Positions 1 to 7,828 of a stretch of DNA of 48,283 nucleotides are shown one piece after another. The stretch lies in assembly GCA_012522935.1 (NCBI GenBank), contig JAAYJN010000113.1:1-48283 (forward strand). The letters are read 5' to 3'. Position numbers and translations under genes: made by a program. The DNA comes from Candidatus Cloacimonadota bacterium. Its GTDB lineage: Bacteria; Cloacimonadota; Cloacimonadia; Cloacimonadales; Cloacimonadaceae. How positions within the stretch are numbered: position 1 is the first letter of the stretch; each line of letters starts with the position of its first letter. The notes under the pieces were generated by a model. The model saw only the letters and a list, made by a program, of their open reading frames with translations. It ran no database searches and was not told the origin of the DNA.

Positions 1-84
1 CCCTTTTTCAATTTGGGAAACTACCATCTGTTTGAAGGATTCACTGTAGCGATAAATAACTTTCTTGGGGCCAGTGTCTTTCAC
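1..84 (-). CDS. IS3-type transposase OrfA, N-terminal fragment cut by window edge
   Basis: Read on the minus strand, a GTG at 84 opens a frame of 28 codons that runs off the left edge. An AAGGAG ribosome binding site (plus positions 91-96) lies 6 bases upstream of it. The product contains YRYSESFKQMVVSQIEKG, which resembles the first helix of the Tnp_1/HTH transposase OrfA of IS3-group elements; these proteins typically begin with K-x-Y-S-x-x-F-K-x-x-V-V-x-x-I-E-x-G. OrfA binds the element's inverted repeats and is normally followed by an OrfB integrase made by frameshift. Only the start is visible, so I cannot tell an intact element from a remnant. The family call rests on this short motif. 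Confidence 0.55.
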   Translation of the reverse strand, partial: MKDTGPKKVIYRYSESFKQMVVSQIEKG

Positions 85-133
85 TTTTTTCTCCTTATTT
101 TCAGTCCGGAGTTTTCAGGACACCACAGCGAAG

Positions 134-167
134 CCCCTGGTCTCTGGTCTCTAACCTCTGGCCTCTA
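134..167. repeat. Degenerate CCTCTGG-type heptamer repeat
   Basis: Short tandem units of the form CTGGTCT/CCTCTGG lie in the spacer between the transposase start and the terminator of the next gene. The same CCTCTGG heptamer recurs in cleaner form at 42119-42150. I see no coding function. Confidence 0.5.
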
Positions 168-202
168 AAAAAAGCCCCCAACGCAGTGTCAGGGGCTTTT
201 TT
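168..202 (-). terminator. Rho-independent terminator of the anchor-L protein gene
   Basis: The arms AAAAAAGCCCC (168-178) and GGGGCTTTTTT (192-202) form a stem with a 13-base loop. On the minus strand it ends in a T-run 20 bases past the stop of the gene at 223-1857. Because both arms carry A/T runs it could also work on the plus strand. Confidence 0.75.
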
Positions 203-222
203 ATATATCGTCAGATATTGTC

Positions 223-1857
223 CTATTTGCTCATCACCATTTTCTTGGTTTCGCTAAAGCTGCCAGCCTGTATGCGATAATAGTAAACGCCGCTGGGCAC
301 GGTGCGTCCATTGTAGTCTTTACCATCCCAGATGATGTTATATAAGCCAGCTTGGCTATGATTGACGGTAAAGTTTCTTATTTTTTGACCCTGGATGTTA
401 AAGATAACCAGGTCCACATGGGAGGGGTGCTGTAAGCTGTAACTGATGGTGGTGCTGGGGTTGAAGGGGTTGGGGTAGGCATTGTGCAACTTGTTGATAA
501 GTGGCACATCCGGAGTTGGGGTATCATGCCCGGAAGTGGTTGCCATAACAGGACCGTAGAACTGTGAGTTATTCATATTCAGAACTTCCAACCAATAATA
601 GTAGGTGTGGTTGCTTAAGATATCATGATCTTCATAGTCGTAAACCATTTGGGTGGAGGTGTTTGTGGCAGCAATTAGGAAAGGTGTGATGATCTGTGCA
701 TCGCTCAACTGGTCACTATCAGAACGCAATACCTTGTAGCCTAACATGTCTGTTTCAGATTCGCTGACCCAACGCAAAGCCACAAAGCCTTGGGCACTTA
801 TAGTGGCAGTAAAGGAGGAGAGTTCCACAGGAGTGGTATCATCGGGGATACATACCCCGTCAAAGAAAATTGATTGGTCGGACTGGATATTTTCTACGGT
901 TATTGAGGGCGGAATCCAAGTACAGCCATCCATCTCAAGATGATAAACACTGGTGGTGCCGATGACTTGGGAAATGGTATCAGGCGTAGTTAAACCTGTA
1001 TCCACGCCATCCTTGAAGATATGTGCGCCCTGGGGAGCGGAATCCACAAAGACGTTGACGCCGCTGATGAAGGTTTCGGCTTTCATAAAAATCCAAGTAT
1101 CCCAAACATAGTCCATGTAATCAGCAACTGCCAGCTTGATATGGTTGGTTTCACCGGGGATTACAGTGGCATTGACGGAGATGGGAATAGTGAAGCCATC
1201 GCATTCGATATCATGGGTTCCTGGAAAGGGGTAGTTACTGACGTAATAGGAAGGGTTTACGTTGGGATTGATGGTACCGATGGAAATGGGGGTGTTGGTG
1301 CCCGGAATAAGGGCGATATTTACGCCATTAAGGAAAAAAGCGAATACGTCATGGTAGTCAATATATTCCTCATATTCATCCGAGCCCATCACAAAGGTGA
1401 ATTGCAGGTTCTCTGTCTGGGGAACAAAATCGAACTCTAAAATGCAGGCATCGAGAGTTACATCACCTGTAACAAGGGCGTCGAGATCAGGGTCTCCTGC
1501 ACGGTTGTTATTTTGCGAAGCATTATCAGCTTGGTTGGGACCTATTGCCAACTTGGCAGATCCCGATGAGAGGATAATTCCTTCTTCGATTCCAATTCCG
1601 GATTGCATGCCACCCTCAAATATCCCTGATGCCACGTCGGCTCCGGTATATGTGATATTGGAGACGGTAATACCACCGCCAACCAGTTTATCCACCAAGT
1701 CTTCCTTGGTGACGCCATCGGTCATATCATCCACGCTGACGGTGGCTCTTTGAGGACCGGTGGGAAGTGGGGTGTTTTCCGCCTTTCTGTGTTGCCCAAA
1801 CAAGGGGTTCAGCCCTAAAAGCAGGACAACGATCAAAACTAAATGTACTTTCTTCAA
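223..1857 (-). CDS. Secreted choice-of-anchor L / PEGA protein with FlgD-like sorting tail
   Basis: This is a predicted exported surface protein of 544 residues. I chose a TTG start at 1857 because an AAGGAG site lies 6 bases upstream and the product then begins with a clean signal peptide (KK then about 15 hydrophobic residues ending LFGQ). An upstream ATG at 1905 has no such site. Residues about 45-280 match the choice-of-anchor L type (FVMGSDEYEEY motif). Residues about 283-345 look PEGA-like (GAHIFKDG). A fibronectin-like segment follows (TPVELSSFTA). Residues about 465-544 are a FlgD/T9SS-type C-terminal domain opening NAYPNPFNPSTTISYSL, the signal type that directs FCB proteins through the type IX system. 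The fibronectin-plus-tail portion is paralogous to the truncated protein at 15288-16472. Its ligand is unknown. Confidence 0.8.
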   Translation of the reverse strand: MKKVHLVLIVVLLLGLNPLFGQHRKAENTPLPTGPQRATVSVDDMTDGVTKEDLVDKLVGGGITVSNITYTGADVASGIFEGGMQSGIGIEEGIILSSGSAKLAIGPNQADNASQNNNRAGDPDLDALVTGDVTLDACILEFDFVPQTENLQFTFVMGSDEYEEYIDYHDVFAFFLNGVNIALIPGTNTPISIGTINPNVNPSYYVSNYPFPGTHDIECDGFTIPISVNATVIPGETNHIKLAVADYMDYVWDTWIFMKAETFISGVNVFVDSAPQGAHIFKDGVDTGLTTPDTISQVIGTTSVYHLEMDGCTWIPPSITVENIQSDQSIFFDGVCIPDDTTPVELSSFTATISAQGFVALRWVSESETDMLGYKVLRSDSDQLSDAQIITPFLIAATNTSTQMVYDYEDHDILSNHTYYYWLEVLNMNNSQFYGPVMATTSGHDTPTPDVPLINKLHNAYPNPFNPSTTISYSLQHPSHVDLVIFNIQGQKIRNFTVNHSQAGLYNIIWDGKDYNGRTVPSGVYYYRIQAGSFSETKKMVMSK

Positions 1858-2204
1858 AATATTCTCCTTTTGTAAAGTTAGGAAGCTACAGCATAACAGT
1901 TTCATGTTATGTTACATGGGAACAACAAAAATAAACTTGGAAATCTGTCAAGATTATTTATTAACTGCTTACTCTTTTATCCCTGTTTTTAGATATAGTA
2001 TCATCAGCCGGGGCTCATTGCTTTGTAAGTGCCGCCATGGCCTTCGACACACAAAACCTTTGCAGGCTGCCACAATATCTGCCAAGAGTTAATCATTACT
2101 ACTATTTTGTATCGGCATAAGGGTAAGAAGGTTTGGATATGGATGGTGAATGATATTTCAGGGTTTAAGGGAGCGTTTCCCTATGTATTATAGAGGGGTG
2201 TATT
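1858..2204. other. Intergenic region, no gene found
   Basis: This AT-rich spacer separates the anchor-L gene from the kor/mce operon. A TTGACA box lies on the minus strand at 1946-1951, but I see no convincing -10 partner. A GC-richer island at about 2005-2090 shares the block GCCTGCAAAGG (minus strand) with the region near 45166. A 24-base motif at 2173-2196 recurs at 22403. Confidence 0.4.
2173..2196 (+). repeat. 24-base dispersed motif, copy 1
   Basis: This motif begins GCGTTTCCCTATGTAT and ends TAGAGG. It matches 22403-22426 at 22 of 24 positions, with the two differences adjacent. The core resembles an extended -10 promoter box, but I cannot assign a function. Confidence 0.5.
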
Positions 2205-2246
2205 TAAAACTAAAAGAAGGCGGAGTCCATTTTCATGAAATCCGCC
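2205..2246 (-). terminator. Terminator of the kor-mce operon
   Basis: GGCGGA (2219-2224) pairs with TCCGCC (2241-2246). On the minus strand the stem is followed by the T-rich tail CTTCTTTTAGTTTT. It begins about 26 bases past the mce stop codon. Confidence 0.65.
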
Positions 2247-2272
2247 GGATTATTAAGTTAGTCTGGTTAGAC

Positions 2273-2674
2273 TTAGTGGTTTTCTTTGCAGAGCTCGATG
2301 AGGACGCCCAAGGTGGATTTGGGGTGCAGAAATGCGATATCCGCCTGATGAGCGCCGGGGCGCGGCTCTTTATCTATCAATCTGATGCCATTGGCTTCGG
2401 TTTCTGTGAGGGCTGCTGGGAGGTCTTCCACGGCAAAGGCGATATGATGGACGCCTTCTCCTCGTTTCTCGATAGCTTTGGCGATGGGGCTTTCCGGGGA
2501 GGTGGCTTCCAGAAGTTCGATGCGCGTGTCTCCACAGGGGAAAAACGCCACTCTCACCATCTGGGATGGTACCTCTTCAATGGCTTCCAGCTCCAATCCC
2601 AGCTTTTGGTAGAATTCTATGCCTTCTTCCAGGTTTTTGACGGCGATTCCGATGTGACTGATGTGTTTTACCAT
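2273..2674 (-). CDS. mce: Methylmalonyl-CoA epimerase
   Basis: It interconverts (S)- and (R)-methylmalonyl-CoA in the path between succinyl-CoA and propionyl-CoA. The 133-residue length fits this small glyoxalase/VOC family. Visible features are the opening HISHIGIAVKNLEEGIEFY, the central GEGVHHIAFAVEDL, and the C-terminal LGVLIELC; together these supply the usual His/His/Glu metal ligands (H7, the GVHH histidine, E in IELC). It starts 9 bases after the stop of the 2-oxoacid oxidoreductase gamma subunit and is the last gene before a terminator, so it is probably co-transcribed with the kor genes. That pairing suggests the operon feeds succinyl-CoA into propionate formation. The pathway role is inferred from context. 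Confidence 0.9.
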   Translation of the reverse strand: MVKHISHIGIAVKNLEEGIEFYQKLGLELEAIEEVPSQMVRVAFFPCGDTRIELLEATSPESPIAKAIEKRGEGVHHIAFAVEDLPAALTETEANGIRLIDKEPRPGAHQADIAFLHPKSTLGVLIELCKENH

Positions 2675-2683
2675 GTTGCCGCC

Positions 2684-3226
2684 TTATTTACCGTAGTTAT
2701 CTGCCAATTCAAAGCCGAGGTTCATGGCTTTGATATTGAGATCGATAAAGGCCGGTTTCACGGTTTCGCGCAGGGATTGTGCCAGTGATTCTTCGCTGAC
2801 CACCTTGATGAGGCGCACCATAAAGCCGAGGGCGATGATATTGGTGGTGATGGCGCTGCCTAATTTTTCGATGGCTATTTCTGTGAAGGGCAGTTCATAG
2901 GTCTTTTCCGCAGCCATGGCGAGGTTTTTCACGTATGTGGTATCCACGATGAGGGTGCCTTGCTCGCGCAGGTCGAAGAGGTATTTGTCGCAGGCTTCCT
3001 GGGTGAGCGCCAAGAGGCAGTTGAAAGCCTGAGCTTCGGGGAAGTATATTTCCTGATCGCTGATAATGACGTCTGCACGTGAGGATCCGCCGCGGGATTC
3101 GGGGCCATAGCTTTGGGTTTGGGTGACGCGGAGATTATCTATCACAGCGGCTCTGGCAAGGATGATGCCGGCAAGGATGAGACCTTGTCCGCCACTGCCG
3201 GAGAGTCTGATTTCATAGTTTTTCAT
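2684..3226 (-). CDS. korC: 2-oxoacid:ferredoxin oxidoreductase, gamma subunit
   Basis: This is the gamma subunit of a four-gene 2-oxoacid:acceptor oxidoreductase that oxidatively decarboxylates a 2-oxoacid to its acyl-CoA and reduces ferredoxin. Its 180 residues match the POR gamma family. The glycine-rich start EIRLSGSGGQGLILAGIILARAA and the segment QSYGPESRGGSSRADVIIS are characteristic. The ATG overlaps the beta-subunit stop by 4 bases, which points to translational coupling. The order delta-alpha-beta-gamma and the neighbouring mce favour 2-oxoglutarate as substrate, giving succinyl-CoA. Branched-chain oxoacids remain possible, because sequence motifs alone do not separate the Kor and Vor types. 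Confidence 0.88.
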   Translation of the reverse strand: MKNYEIRLSGSGGQGLILAGIILARAAVIDNLRVTQTQSYGPESRGGSSRADVIISDQEIYFPEAQAFNCLLALTQEACDKYLFDLREQGTLIVDTTYVKNLAMAAEKTYELPFTEIAIEKLGSAITTNIIALGFMVRLIKVVSEESLAQSLRETVKPAFIDLNIKAMNLGFELADNYGK

Positions 3227-4065
3227 TTGTCTTCTCCCATATTCTGCACGCGGGCTACCAAATCAGCATATACATTGCAATACTCTGGCTGCACTTCTTT
3301 GCGCAGGGTGCCGCGGATGATCTTGCCTTCCACCTTTTCCGGGGGGAGCTTGTCCACGGCAGTGAGGGGGATGGAATTATCCCGCAGGTCTTTCATCATC
3401 TGGGCGGGTCCGCCTTTCTTGTTTAGCCTGCCAAAGATGACGGGGCAGATGCTCATCACCTCTATGAGGGAAAATCCGGGGTGGGTGAGGGAATCCACCA
3501 CCATCTTTTGTACTTCCTGGGTGTGGAAGGCGGTGGTGCGCGCCACGTGGGAGGCACCGGCACCCATTGCCAATTGGCAGATATCAAAATCAGGTTCGAT
3601 ATTGCCATAGGGCATGGTGGTGGCAAGTGCTTCGTGGGGCGTGGTGGGGGAGCATTGTCCGCCGGTCATCCCGTAGATATTGTTATTGATGAGGATCACG
3701 CTGAGATCGATATTGCGCCGTGCCGCGTGGATGAGATGGTTGCCACCGATGGCGGTGCAATCTCCATCACCGGTGATCACAATCACCTTGAGATTGGGTT
3801 TGTAGAGCTTGATGCCGGTGGCGTAGGCGATGGCGCGTCCATGCAGGGTGTGGAGTGTATTAAAATCCACATACACGGGCATGCGAGAGGAACAGCCGAT
3901 GCCAGAGACCATCACGATGTCGTTTCTATCCAGCTCCAAGCTGGCGATGCCACGGATGATGGCGCCCAGGACGGTTCCGTTGCTGCATCCGGCACACCAT
4001 ACATGGGGGAACTTCTTGTCGTGACGCAGGTATTCGTGAACAACACGTTGTGGGATATTAGCCAT
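3223..4065 (-). CDS. korB: 2-oxoacid:ferredoxin oxidoreductase, beta (TPP-binding) subunit
   Basis: This is the thiamine-diphosphate-binding subunit, 280 residues. The TPP/Mg motif is clear: VITGDGDCTAIGGNHLIHAA, then NNNIYGMTGGQ. An early HVWCAGCSNGTV holds two of the cysteines that ligate a 4Fe-4S cluster in the family, and GIGCSSR follows. Its ATG shares one base with the alpha-subunit stop (TAATG), and its end overlaps the gamma start. The length and motifs fit KorB-type subunits rather than fused pyruvate:ferredoxin oxidoreductases. Confidence 0.9.
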   Translation of the reverse strand: MANIPQRVVHEYLRHDKKFPHVWCAGCSNGTVLGAIIRGIASLELDRNDIVMVSGIGCSSRMPVYVDFNTLHTLHGRAIAYATGIKLYKPNLKVIVITGDGDCTAIGGNHLIHAARRNIDLSVILINNNIYGMTGGQCSPTTPHEALATTMPYGNIEPDFDICQLAMGAGASHVARTTAFHTQEVQKMVVDSLTHPGFSLIEVMSICPVIFGRLNKKGGPAQMMKDLRDNSIPLTAVDKLPPEKVEGKIIRGTLRKEVQPEYCNVYADLVARVQNMGEDK

Positions 4066-5303
4066 TACATCACCTCCTTAATCTTGCGCAGGATGTCGTT
4101 TGGTGTAATCATCTTGCCGTTTACCCTTTGCAAGCCAATCACGTTGCTATCGCTCTTGTCTTTGGTGAGGCGTTTGATTTCGTGAATCAATTGACCTTGG
4201 TTTAGCTCTGGAACGATCACGGTTTCCACGTGTTGCAGCATTTTGCGCACTGCCTCATCGGGGAATGGCCAGATGGTGAGCGGTCTGAGGAGCCCCACCT
4301 TCACGCCTTCGCTGCGGGCGATTGCCACGGCGGCTTTGGCAGAGCGGGCGCTGATTCCGGCGGCGAACAGGGCTATTTTGGCATCTTCCAGCTGGTGGCT
4401 TTCGATCTGCACCAGATCACGGATATTGTAGGATATCTTCTTGCGCAGGCGTTCCATCATCTCTGCCCCTTCGGTGGCTTTGTTTGTGGGAAAGCCGAGG
4501 GCGTCGTGAGTGAGGCCGGTTACGTGGAAGCGGTATCCTTCTCCATAGCTTGCCAGCGGGGAGAGGTATTTTTGGTTTTCGTCATAGTGTTTGTACCAAT
4601 GTGGGGGTACGGTGGGTTTGATGCGGTTGATCACGCGCACGTTTTCCATATCTGGCAATCTCACAGATTCACGCATATGCCCCAATACCTCGTCTAACAG
4701 CAAAATCACGCAGGTGCGGTATTTTTCGGAGAGGTTGATGGCGCGGATGGTGAGTTCGTAGCATTCTTTTACGCTATCGGGATAAAGCACGATGGCGGGG
4801 GCGTCTCCATGAGAGCCCCATCTGGCTTGCATGATATCACCTTGGGCAGGGCTGGTGGGCATTCCAGTGGAGGGACCCACGCGCTGCACGTTTACCACCA
4901 CGCAGGGTGTTTCGGTGATTTTGGCAAATCCTATGCCTTCCTGCATCAGGGAAAAGCCGGGTCCGCTGGTGGCGGTGAGGGCTTTTGCACCAGCCAGAGA
5001 GGCGCCGGTGATGGCACAGATGCTGGCAATCTCGTCTTCCATTTGGATAAAGACGCCGCCGCGTTTGGGCAGCTCGGCAGCTAAGATTTCGGCTATTTCT
5101 GTGGAAGGGGTGATGGGGTAGCCGGCAAAGAAATTGCAGCCGGCGTCAAGCGCGCCATAAGACACTGCTTCATTGCCCTGCATGAGCACGTTTTTGCGTT
5201 TGCTCTTGCTTTCCAATTCTTTGAGGGCTGTATCGGTCTGCTGGGCTTTTGTCTCTTTGGCAGCCGCTTTGGTGGTTTTGGTTGTTTTTTTGGAATTTGG
5301 CAT
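4065..5303 (-). CDS. korA: 2-oxoacid:ferredoxin oxidoreductase, alpha subunit
   Basis: This is the alpha subunit (412 residues) of the same complex. I placed the start at the ATG at 5303, which follows AAGGAG by 8 bases; the longer frame to 5366 has no such site. The first 35 residues (MPNSKKTTKTTKAAAKETK...) are Lys/Thr/Ala-rich and lie outside the conserved domain, which begins NVLMQGNEAVSYGALDAG. The family signatures YPITPSTEIAE and TSGPGFSLMQEG follow, with LLRPLTIWPFPD near the C terminus. The basic tail is unusual for this subunit and may be a disordered leader. The delta subunit stops 11 bases upstream. Confidence 0.9.
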   Translation of the reverse strand: MPNSKKTTKTTKAAAKETKAQQTDTALKELESKSKRKNVLMQGNEAVSYGALDAGCNFFAGYPITPSTEIAEILAAELPKRGGVFIQMEDEIASICAITGASLAGAKALTATSGPGFSLMQEGIGFAKITETPCVVVNVQRVGPSTGMPTSPAQGDIMQARWGSHGDAPAIVLYPDSVKECYELTIRAINLSEKYRTCVILLLDEVLGHMRESVRLPDMENVRVINRIKPTVPPHWYKHYDENQKYLSPLASYGEGYRFHVTGLTHDALGFPTNKATEGAEMMERLRKKISYNIRDLVQIESHQLEDAKIALFAAGISARSAKAAVAIARSEGVKVGLLRPLTIWPFPDEAVRKMLQHVETVIVPELNQGQLIHEIKRLTKDKSDSNVIGLQRVNGKMITPNDILRKIKEVM

Positions 5304-5314
5304 CTTTTGTCTCC

Positions 5315-5614
5315 TTAACGGTCTTTGGCGCCGGTTATGGCAAAATCCGGACACAGACGGTCGCACGTTTCACAGTGAATACACTTTTCCGGGTTTGCCA
5401 CATATGGTGCGCCATCAGCACGGCGTCCCAGACAGCCTGTGGGGCAAAAAGCTACGCAAATACCACACTTTTTGCACCAATTGTAATATATCAGCACCGG
5501 TGAATCTGAATCTCCCGGATCGGTGACGTCGGTGTATTCCACCTCCATCTTTTCCGGAGTGTCTTCATCCCGGATGATCATGCCCATTTTGGCTCTTTCC
5601 ACCTTTTTAGGCAT
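5315..5614 (-). CDS. korD: 2-oxoacid:ferredoxin oxidoreductase, delta (ferredoxin) subunit
   Basis: This small 2x[4Fe-4S] ferredoxin subunit carries electrons from the TPP site to free ferredoxin. Both clusters are complete: CKKCGICVAFCP and CIHCETCDRLCP. Two ATGs lie in tandem. The GGAGG site (5619-5623) is 1 base from the first (5617) and 4 from the second (5614), so I chose the second, giving 99 residues. It is the first gene of the operon. The 88 bases upstream hold a hairpin and an AT-rich stretch that could contain the promoter. Confidence 0.88.
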   Translation of the reverse strand: MPKKVERAKMGMIIRDEDTPEKMEVEYTDVTDPGDSDSPVLIYYNWCKKCGICVAFCPTGCLGRRADGAPYVANPEKCIHCETCDRLCPDFAITGAKDR

Positions 5615-5656
5615 CATTCCTCCATGTATCTATTTATTTAATATTTAAGAGATTTA

Positions 5657-5685
5657 CCCCCGGCATGCGGGTGGCAAACCGGGGG
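5657..5685 (-). promoter_or_regulatory. Hairpin between aminotransferase and kor operon
   Basis: CCCCCGG (5657-5663) pairs with CCGGGGG (5679-5685) across a 15-base loop. On the minus strand it follows the aminotransferase stop by 17 bases. It is trailed by TAAATCTCTT rather than a T-run, so it may be a weak terminator or an RNA-stabilising hairpin. Confidence 0.45.
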
Positions 5686-5702
5686 AATCGATGATGTATT
5701 TA

Positions 5703-6923
5703 TTATTTGTTTTTAGCGATAATGTCTTTGTAAAAACCGCCCAGACGCTTGGCACCTTCATGGTTGGTTTCCAGGTCTTCATAGGAGAAATTGAGGCGCA
5801 TGGTGTTTTGACCGCCACCGTCGCAGAAGAAGGAGGTGCCAGCCACATAAGCCACTTTGGCTTCTTTGATGCAATCCAAGAGCAGGGTGTCTGTATTGAT
5901 GTATTCGGGGCCTTTTGCCATCAGGAAGAGACCGCCTTCGGGGCGGGTCCAGCTGAATTCTTCGGGCATAAACTCGTCCAGAGCTTTCAGCATTCCCTTT
6001 TGTTTCACGCTGTACATTTGGATGATTTCTTGGATTTTGGTATCCAAGAGGCCTTTTTCGATGTAGCGGGCTGCCAGCCTTTGGGTGAAGGGAGGTGTGC
6101 AAAGGTCTGTGGCTTGCTTGGCGATCACGATTTTATCCAGGATGTCGGGATGGCCGATCACCCAGCCAATGCGAAAGCCGGGGCAGAAGATTTTGGAGAA
6201 GGTGCCCATCAGGATCACATGACCGGTGCCGTCCAGTTCGTACATGGTCTTTTGTTCTGTGCCTTCATAGCGCAGCTCGCGGTAGGGGCTGTCTTCGATG
6301 ATGATGATATCATAACGGCGGGCGATATCGATGATTTCCAGGCGGCGTTTTTCGCTCATGGTCATGCCGGCGGGGTTTTGGAAATCCGGGATTACGTAGA
6401 TAAATTTGGGTTTTTTGCCATTGGCTATTTCTTCTTTGATCTTGGCTTCCATGATTTGTGGGTCTTCGCCTTCGTCATCCATGGGGATGCCTATCATCTT
6501 GGCACCGTAGGAATTGAATGCGCTGAGACCACCCAGGTAGGAGGGCAGGCCCACGATTACGGGGTCGCCTCGATCCACGAAGATCTTGGCCACGAGGTCC
6601 AACGCCTGCTGGGAGGCGGTGGTGATGATAAGGTTTTCCATCTCCAGCTTCATGCCGGTGGCTTGATAACGCTTTACCATCAGTTCTCTGAGCAGGGGAT
6701 CGCCTTCAGTGGCTCCATATTGCAGAGCGTAGGCGGCTTCTGTTTCCATCACTTCGTTCATGATCACCTTCAGCTCTTCTATGGGGAAGGTGAGTGGTGA
6801 GGGGAAACCTCCGGAAAAGGAGATAAGGCCGGGCTGTCCCAAATACTTGAGCAGCTCACGGATTGCGGAACGCTTCATACCTTTGATGTTGGTGGAAAGC
6901 GCAGATTGCAAATCTTTGATCAT
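5703..6923 (-). CDS. PLP-dependent aminotransferase (2-aminoadipate/MocR-like class I)
   Basis: This 406-residue fold-type I aminotransferase is of the LysN/2-aminoadipate type, which often accepts aromatic, branched-chain or aminoadipate substrates with 2-oxoglutarate. Visible motifs are SFSGGFPSP near residue 36, YGATEGDPLLRE (70-80), PDFQNPAG (189-196), EDSPYRELRY (210-219) and the Schiff-base lysine K244 in TFSKIFCPGFRIGW. There is no N-terminal winged helix, so it is not a MocR regulator. Its ATG overlaps the stop of the SpoVG-like gene by 4 bases, so the two are co-translated. Lying just upstream of a 2-oxoacid oxidoreductase, it could supply the 2-oxoacid; this is inference. Confidence 0.85.
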   Translation of the reverse strand: MIKDLQSALSTNIKGMKRSAIRELLKYLGQPGLISFSGGFPSPLTFPIEELKVIMNEVMETEAAYALQYGATEGDPLLRELMVKRYQATGMKLEMENLIITTASQQALDLVAKIFVDRGDPVIVGLPSYLGGLSAFNSYGAKMIGIPMDDEGEDPQIMEAKIKEEIANGKKPKFIYVIPDFQNPAGMTMSEKRRLEIIDIARRYDIIIIEDSPYRELRYEGTEQKTMYELDGTGHVILMGTFSKIFCPGFRIGWVIGHPDILDKIVIAKQATDLCTPPFTQRLAARYIEKGLLDTKIQEIIQMYSVKQKGMLKALDEFMPEEFSWTRPEGGLFLMAKGPEYINTDTLLLDCIKEAKVAYVAGTSFFCDGGGQNTMRLNFSYEDLETNHEGAKRLGGFYKDIIAKNK

Positions 6924-7234
6924 GATGATCCTCCATCTATGTTACTTTTGTTATTATATACCAATACTTTCTTGTTTGTTTTGCGCCATTCGGTGTATGC
7001 GTTTTTGATTTCGTATTCCCATACCTGGCGCTTGCTATTATCCACAAAGCTCACGATATCAATGTAGTGTGTGCGTTTGCTTTTGCCCACAAAGCTCTTG
7101 CGGGGAAATTCCACTGCGATCTCGCCATTGTAATTGAGGATGGTGATTTCGTTTAGAAAAACCCCATCGGCGATCTCCATAATCGCACGTGCTTCTACAT
7201 TTCCCGTCTGAACGTCTCGAAAGTGGATCTTCAT
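6920..7234 (-). CDS. SpoVG-like small protein
   Basis: This is a 104-residue protein with a GGAG site 6 bases before its ATG. The pattern EARAIMEIADGVFLNEITIL, then IAVEFPRKSF, HYIDIVSFVD and a helix ending EIKNAYTEW follows the SpoVG fold layout: beta strands, a FVAMPSR-like strand, a DIAHP-like strand and a C-terminal helix. SpoVG proteins are small nucleic-acid-binding regulators in many bacteria. The similarity is in pattern rather than close identity, and the hydrophilic C-terminal 20 residues fall outside it. It overlaps the aminotransferase start by ATGA. Confidence 0.55.
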   Translation of the reverse strand: MKIHFRDVQTGNVEARAIMEIADGVFLNEITILNYNGEIAVEFPRKSFVGKSKRTHYIDIVSFVDNSKRQVWEYEIKNAYTEWRKTNKKVLVYNNKSNIDGGSS

Positions 7235-7345
7235 TTTATCTCCATTTATTCATCATTCTACCCAATTAAAACTTTGGCAGATTTGGTCAAGGGTTTTTTT
7301 GGGTATGGGGCACATTGTTGTGAAGAGTATGCGGATTCAAGGGTA

Positions 7346-7819
7346 TCATCCTTGTTTTTCCAGCAGGATCACACAGTGAGCGGCTATGCCTCCGGAGCCG
7401 CTGATGCCCAGCCCTTCTTCGCTGGTGGCTTTGATGGATATGCGCTGGATGGGGCTGTGGAGGATATCGGCAATACGCTGGCGCATCTTTTGGATATGGG
7501 GGCTGAGGCGTGGGGATTCACAGATTACCGTGGCATCCAGATTGCCCAATTGGTATCCCCTGTCTTGAGCCAGCTTCCACACCTTTGTGAGGAGGCTGCC
7601 ACTATCGGCATTGAGATAGGCGGGATCCGTATCAGGAAAGTGGGCGCCAATATCACCCAATGCCAAGGCGCCCAAGACGGCATCGATGATGGCATGCAAC
7701 AGCACATCGGCATCGGAATGGCCTGCCAATCCCATCTCGTGGGGGATATTCATCCCGCCCAAGATCAGGGGTCTATCCTTGATCAAGCGGTGTACGTCGT
7801 ATCCGTGGCCTATCCTCAT
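7346..7819 (-). CDS. ispF: 2-C-methyl-D-erythritol 2,4-cyclodiphosphate synthase
   Basis: This is the fifth enzyme of the MEP isoprenoid pathway. It cyclises CDP-methylerythritol 2-phosphate to the 2,4-cyclodiphosphate with release of CMP. At 157 residues it has the usual family length. The zinc ligands D8, H10 (GYDVH) and H42 (LLHAI) are present, as are GHSDADVLLHAIIDA, GDIGAHFPDTD and the C-terminal KATSEEGLG. It starts 9 bases after the GlmS-like gene and ends a run that also holds ispD, so two MEP enzymes are probably co-transcribed with envelope genes. Confidence 0.95.
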   Translation of the reverse strand: MRIGHGYDVHRLIKDRPLILGGMNIPHEMGLAGHSDADVLLHAIIDAVLGALALGDIGAHFPDTDPAYLNADSGSLLTKVWKLAQDRGYQLGNLDATVICESPRLSPHIQKMRQRIADILHSPIQRISIKATSEEGLGISGSGGIAAHCVILLEKQG

Positions 7820-7828
7820 ATTCTATCC

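Noticed and set aside
5691-6800. 369-codon plus-strand ORF opposite the aminotransferase
   Set aside because: The minus-strand protein has all catalytic motifs; the plus frame is a shadow rich in Phe, His and Gly.
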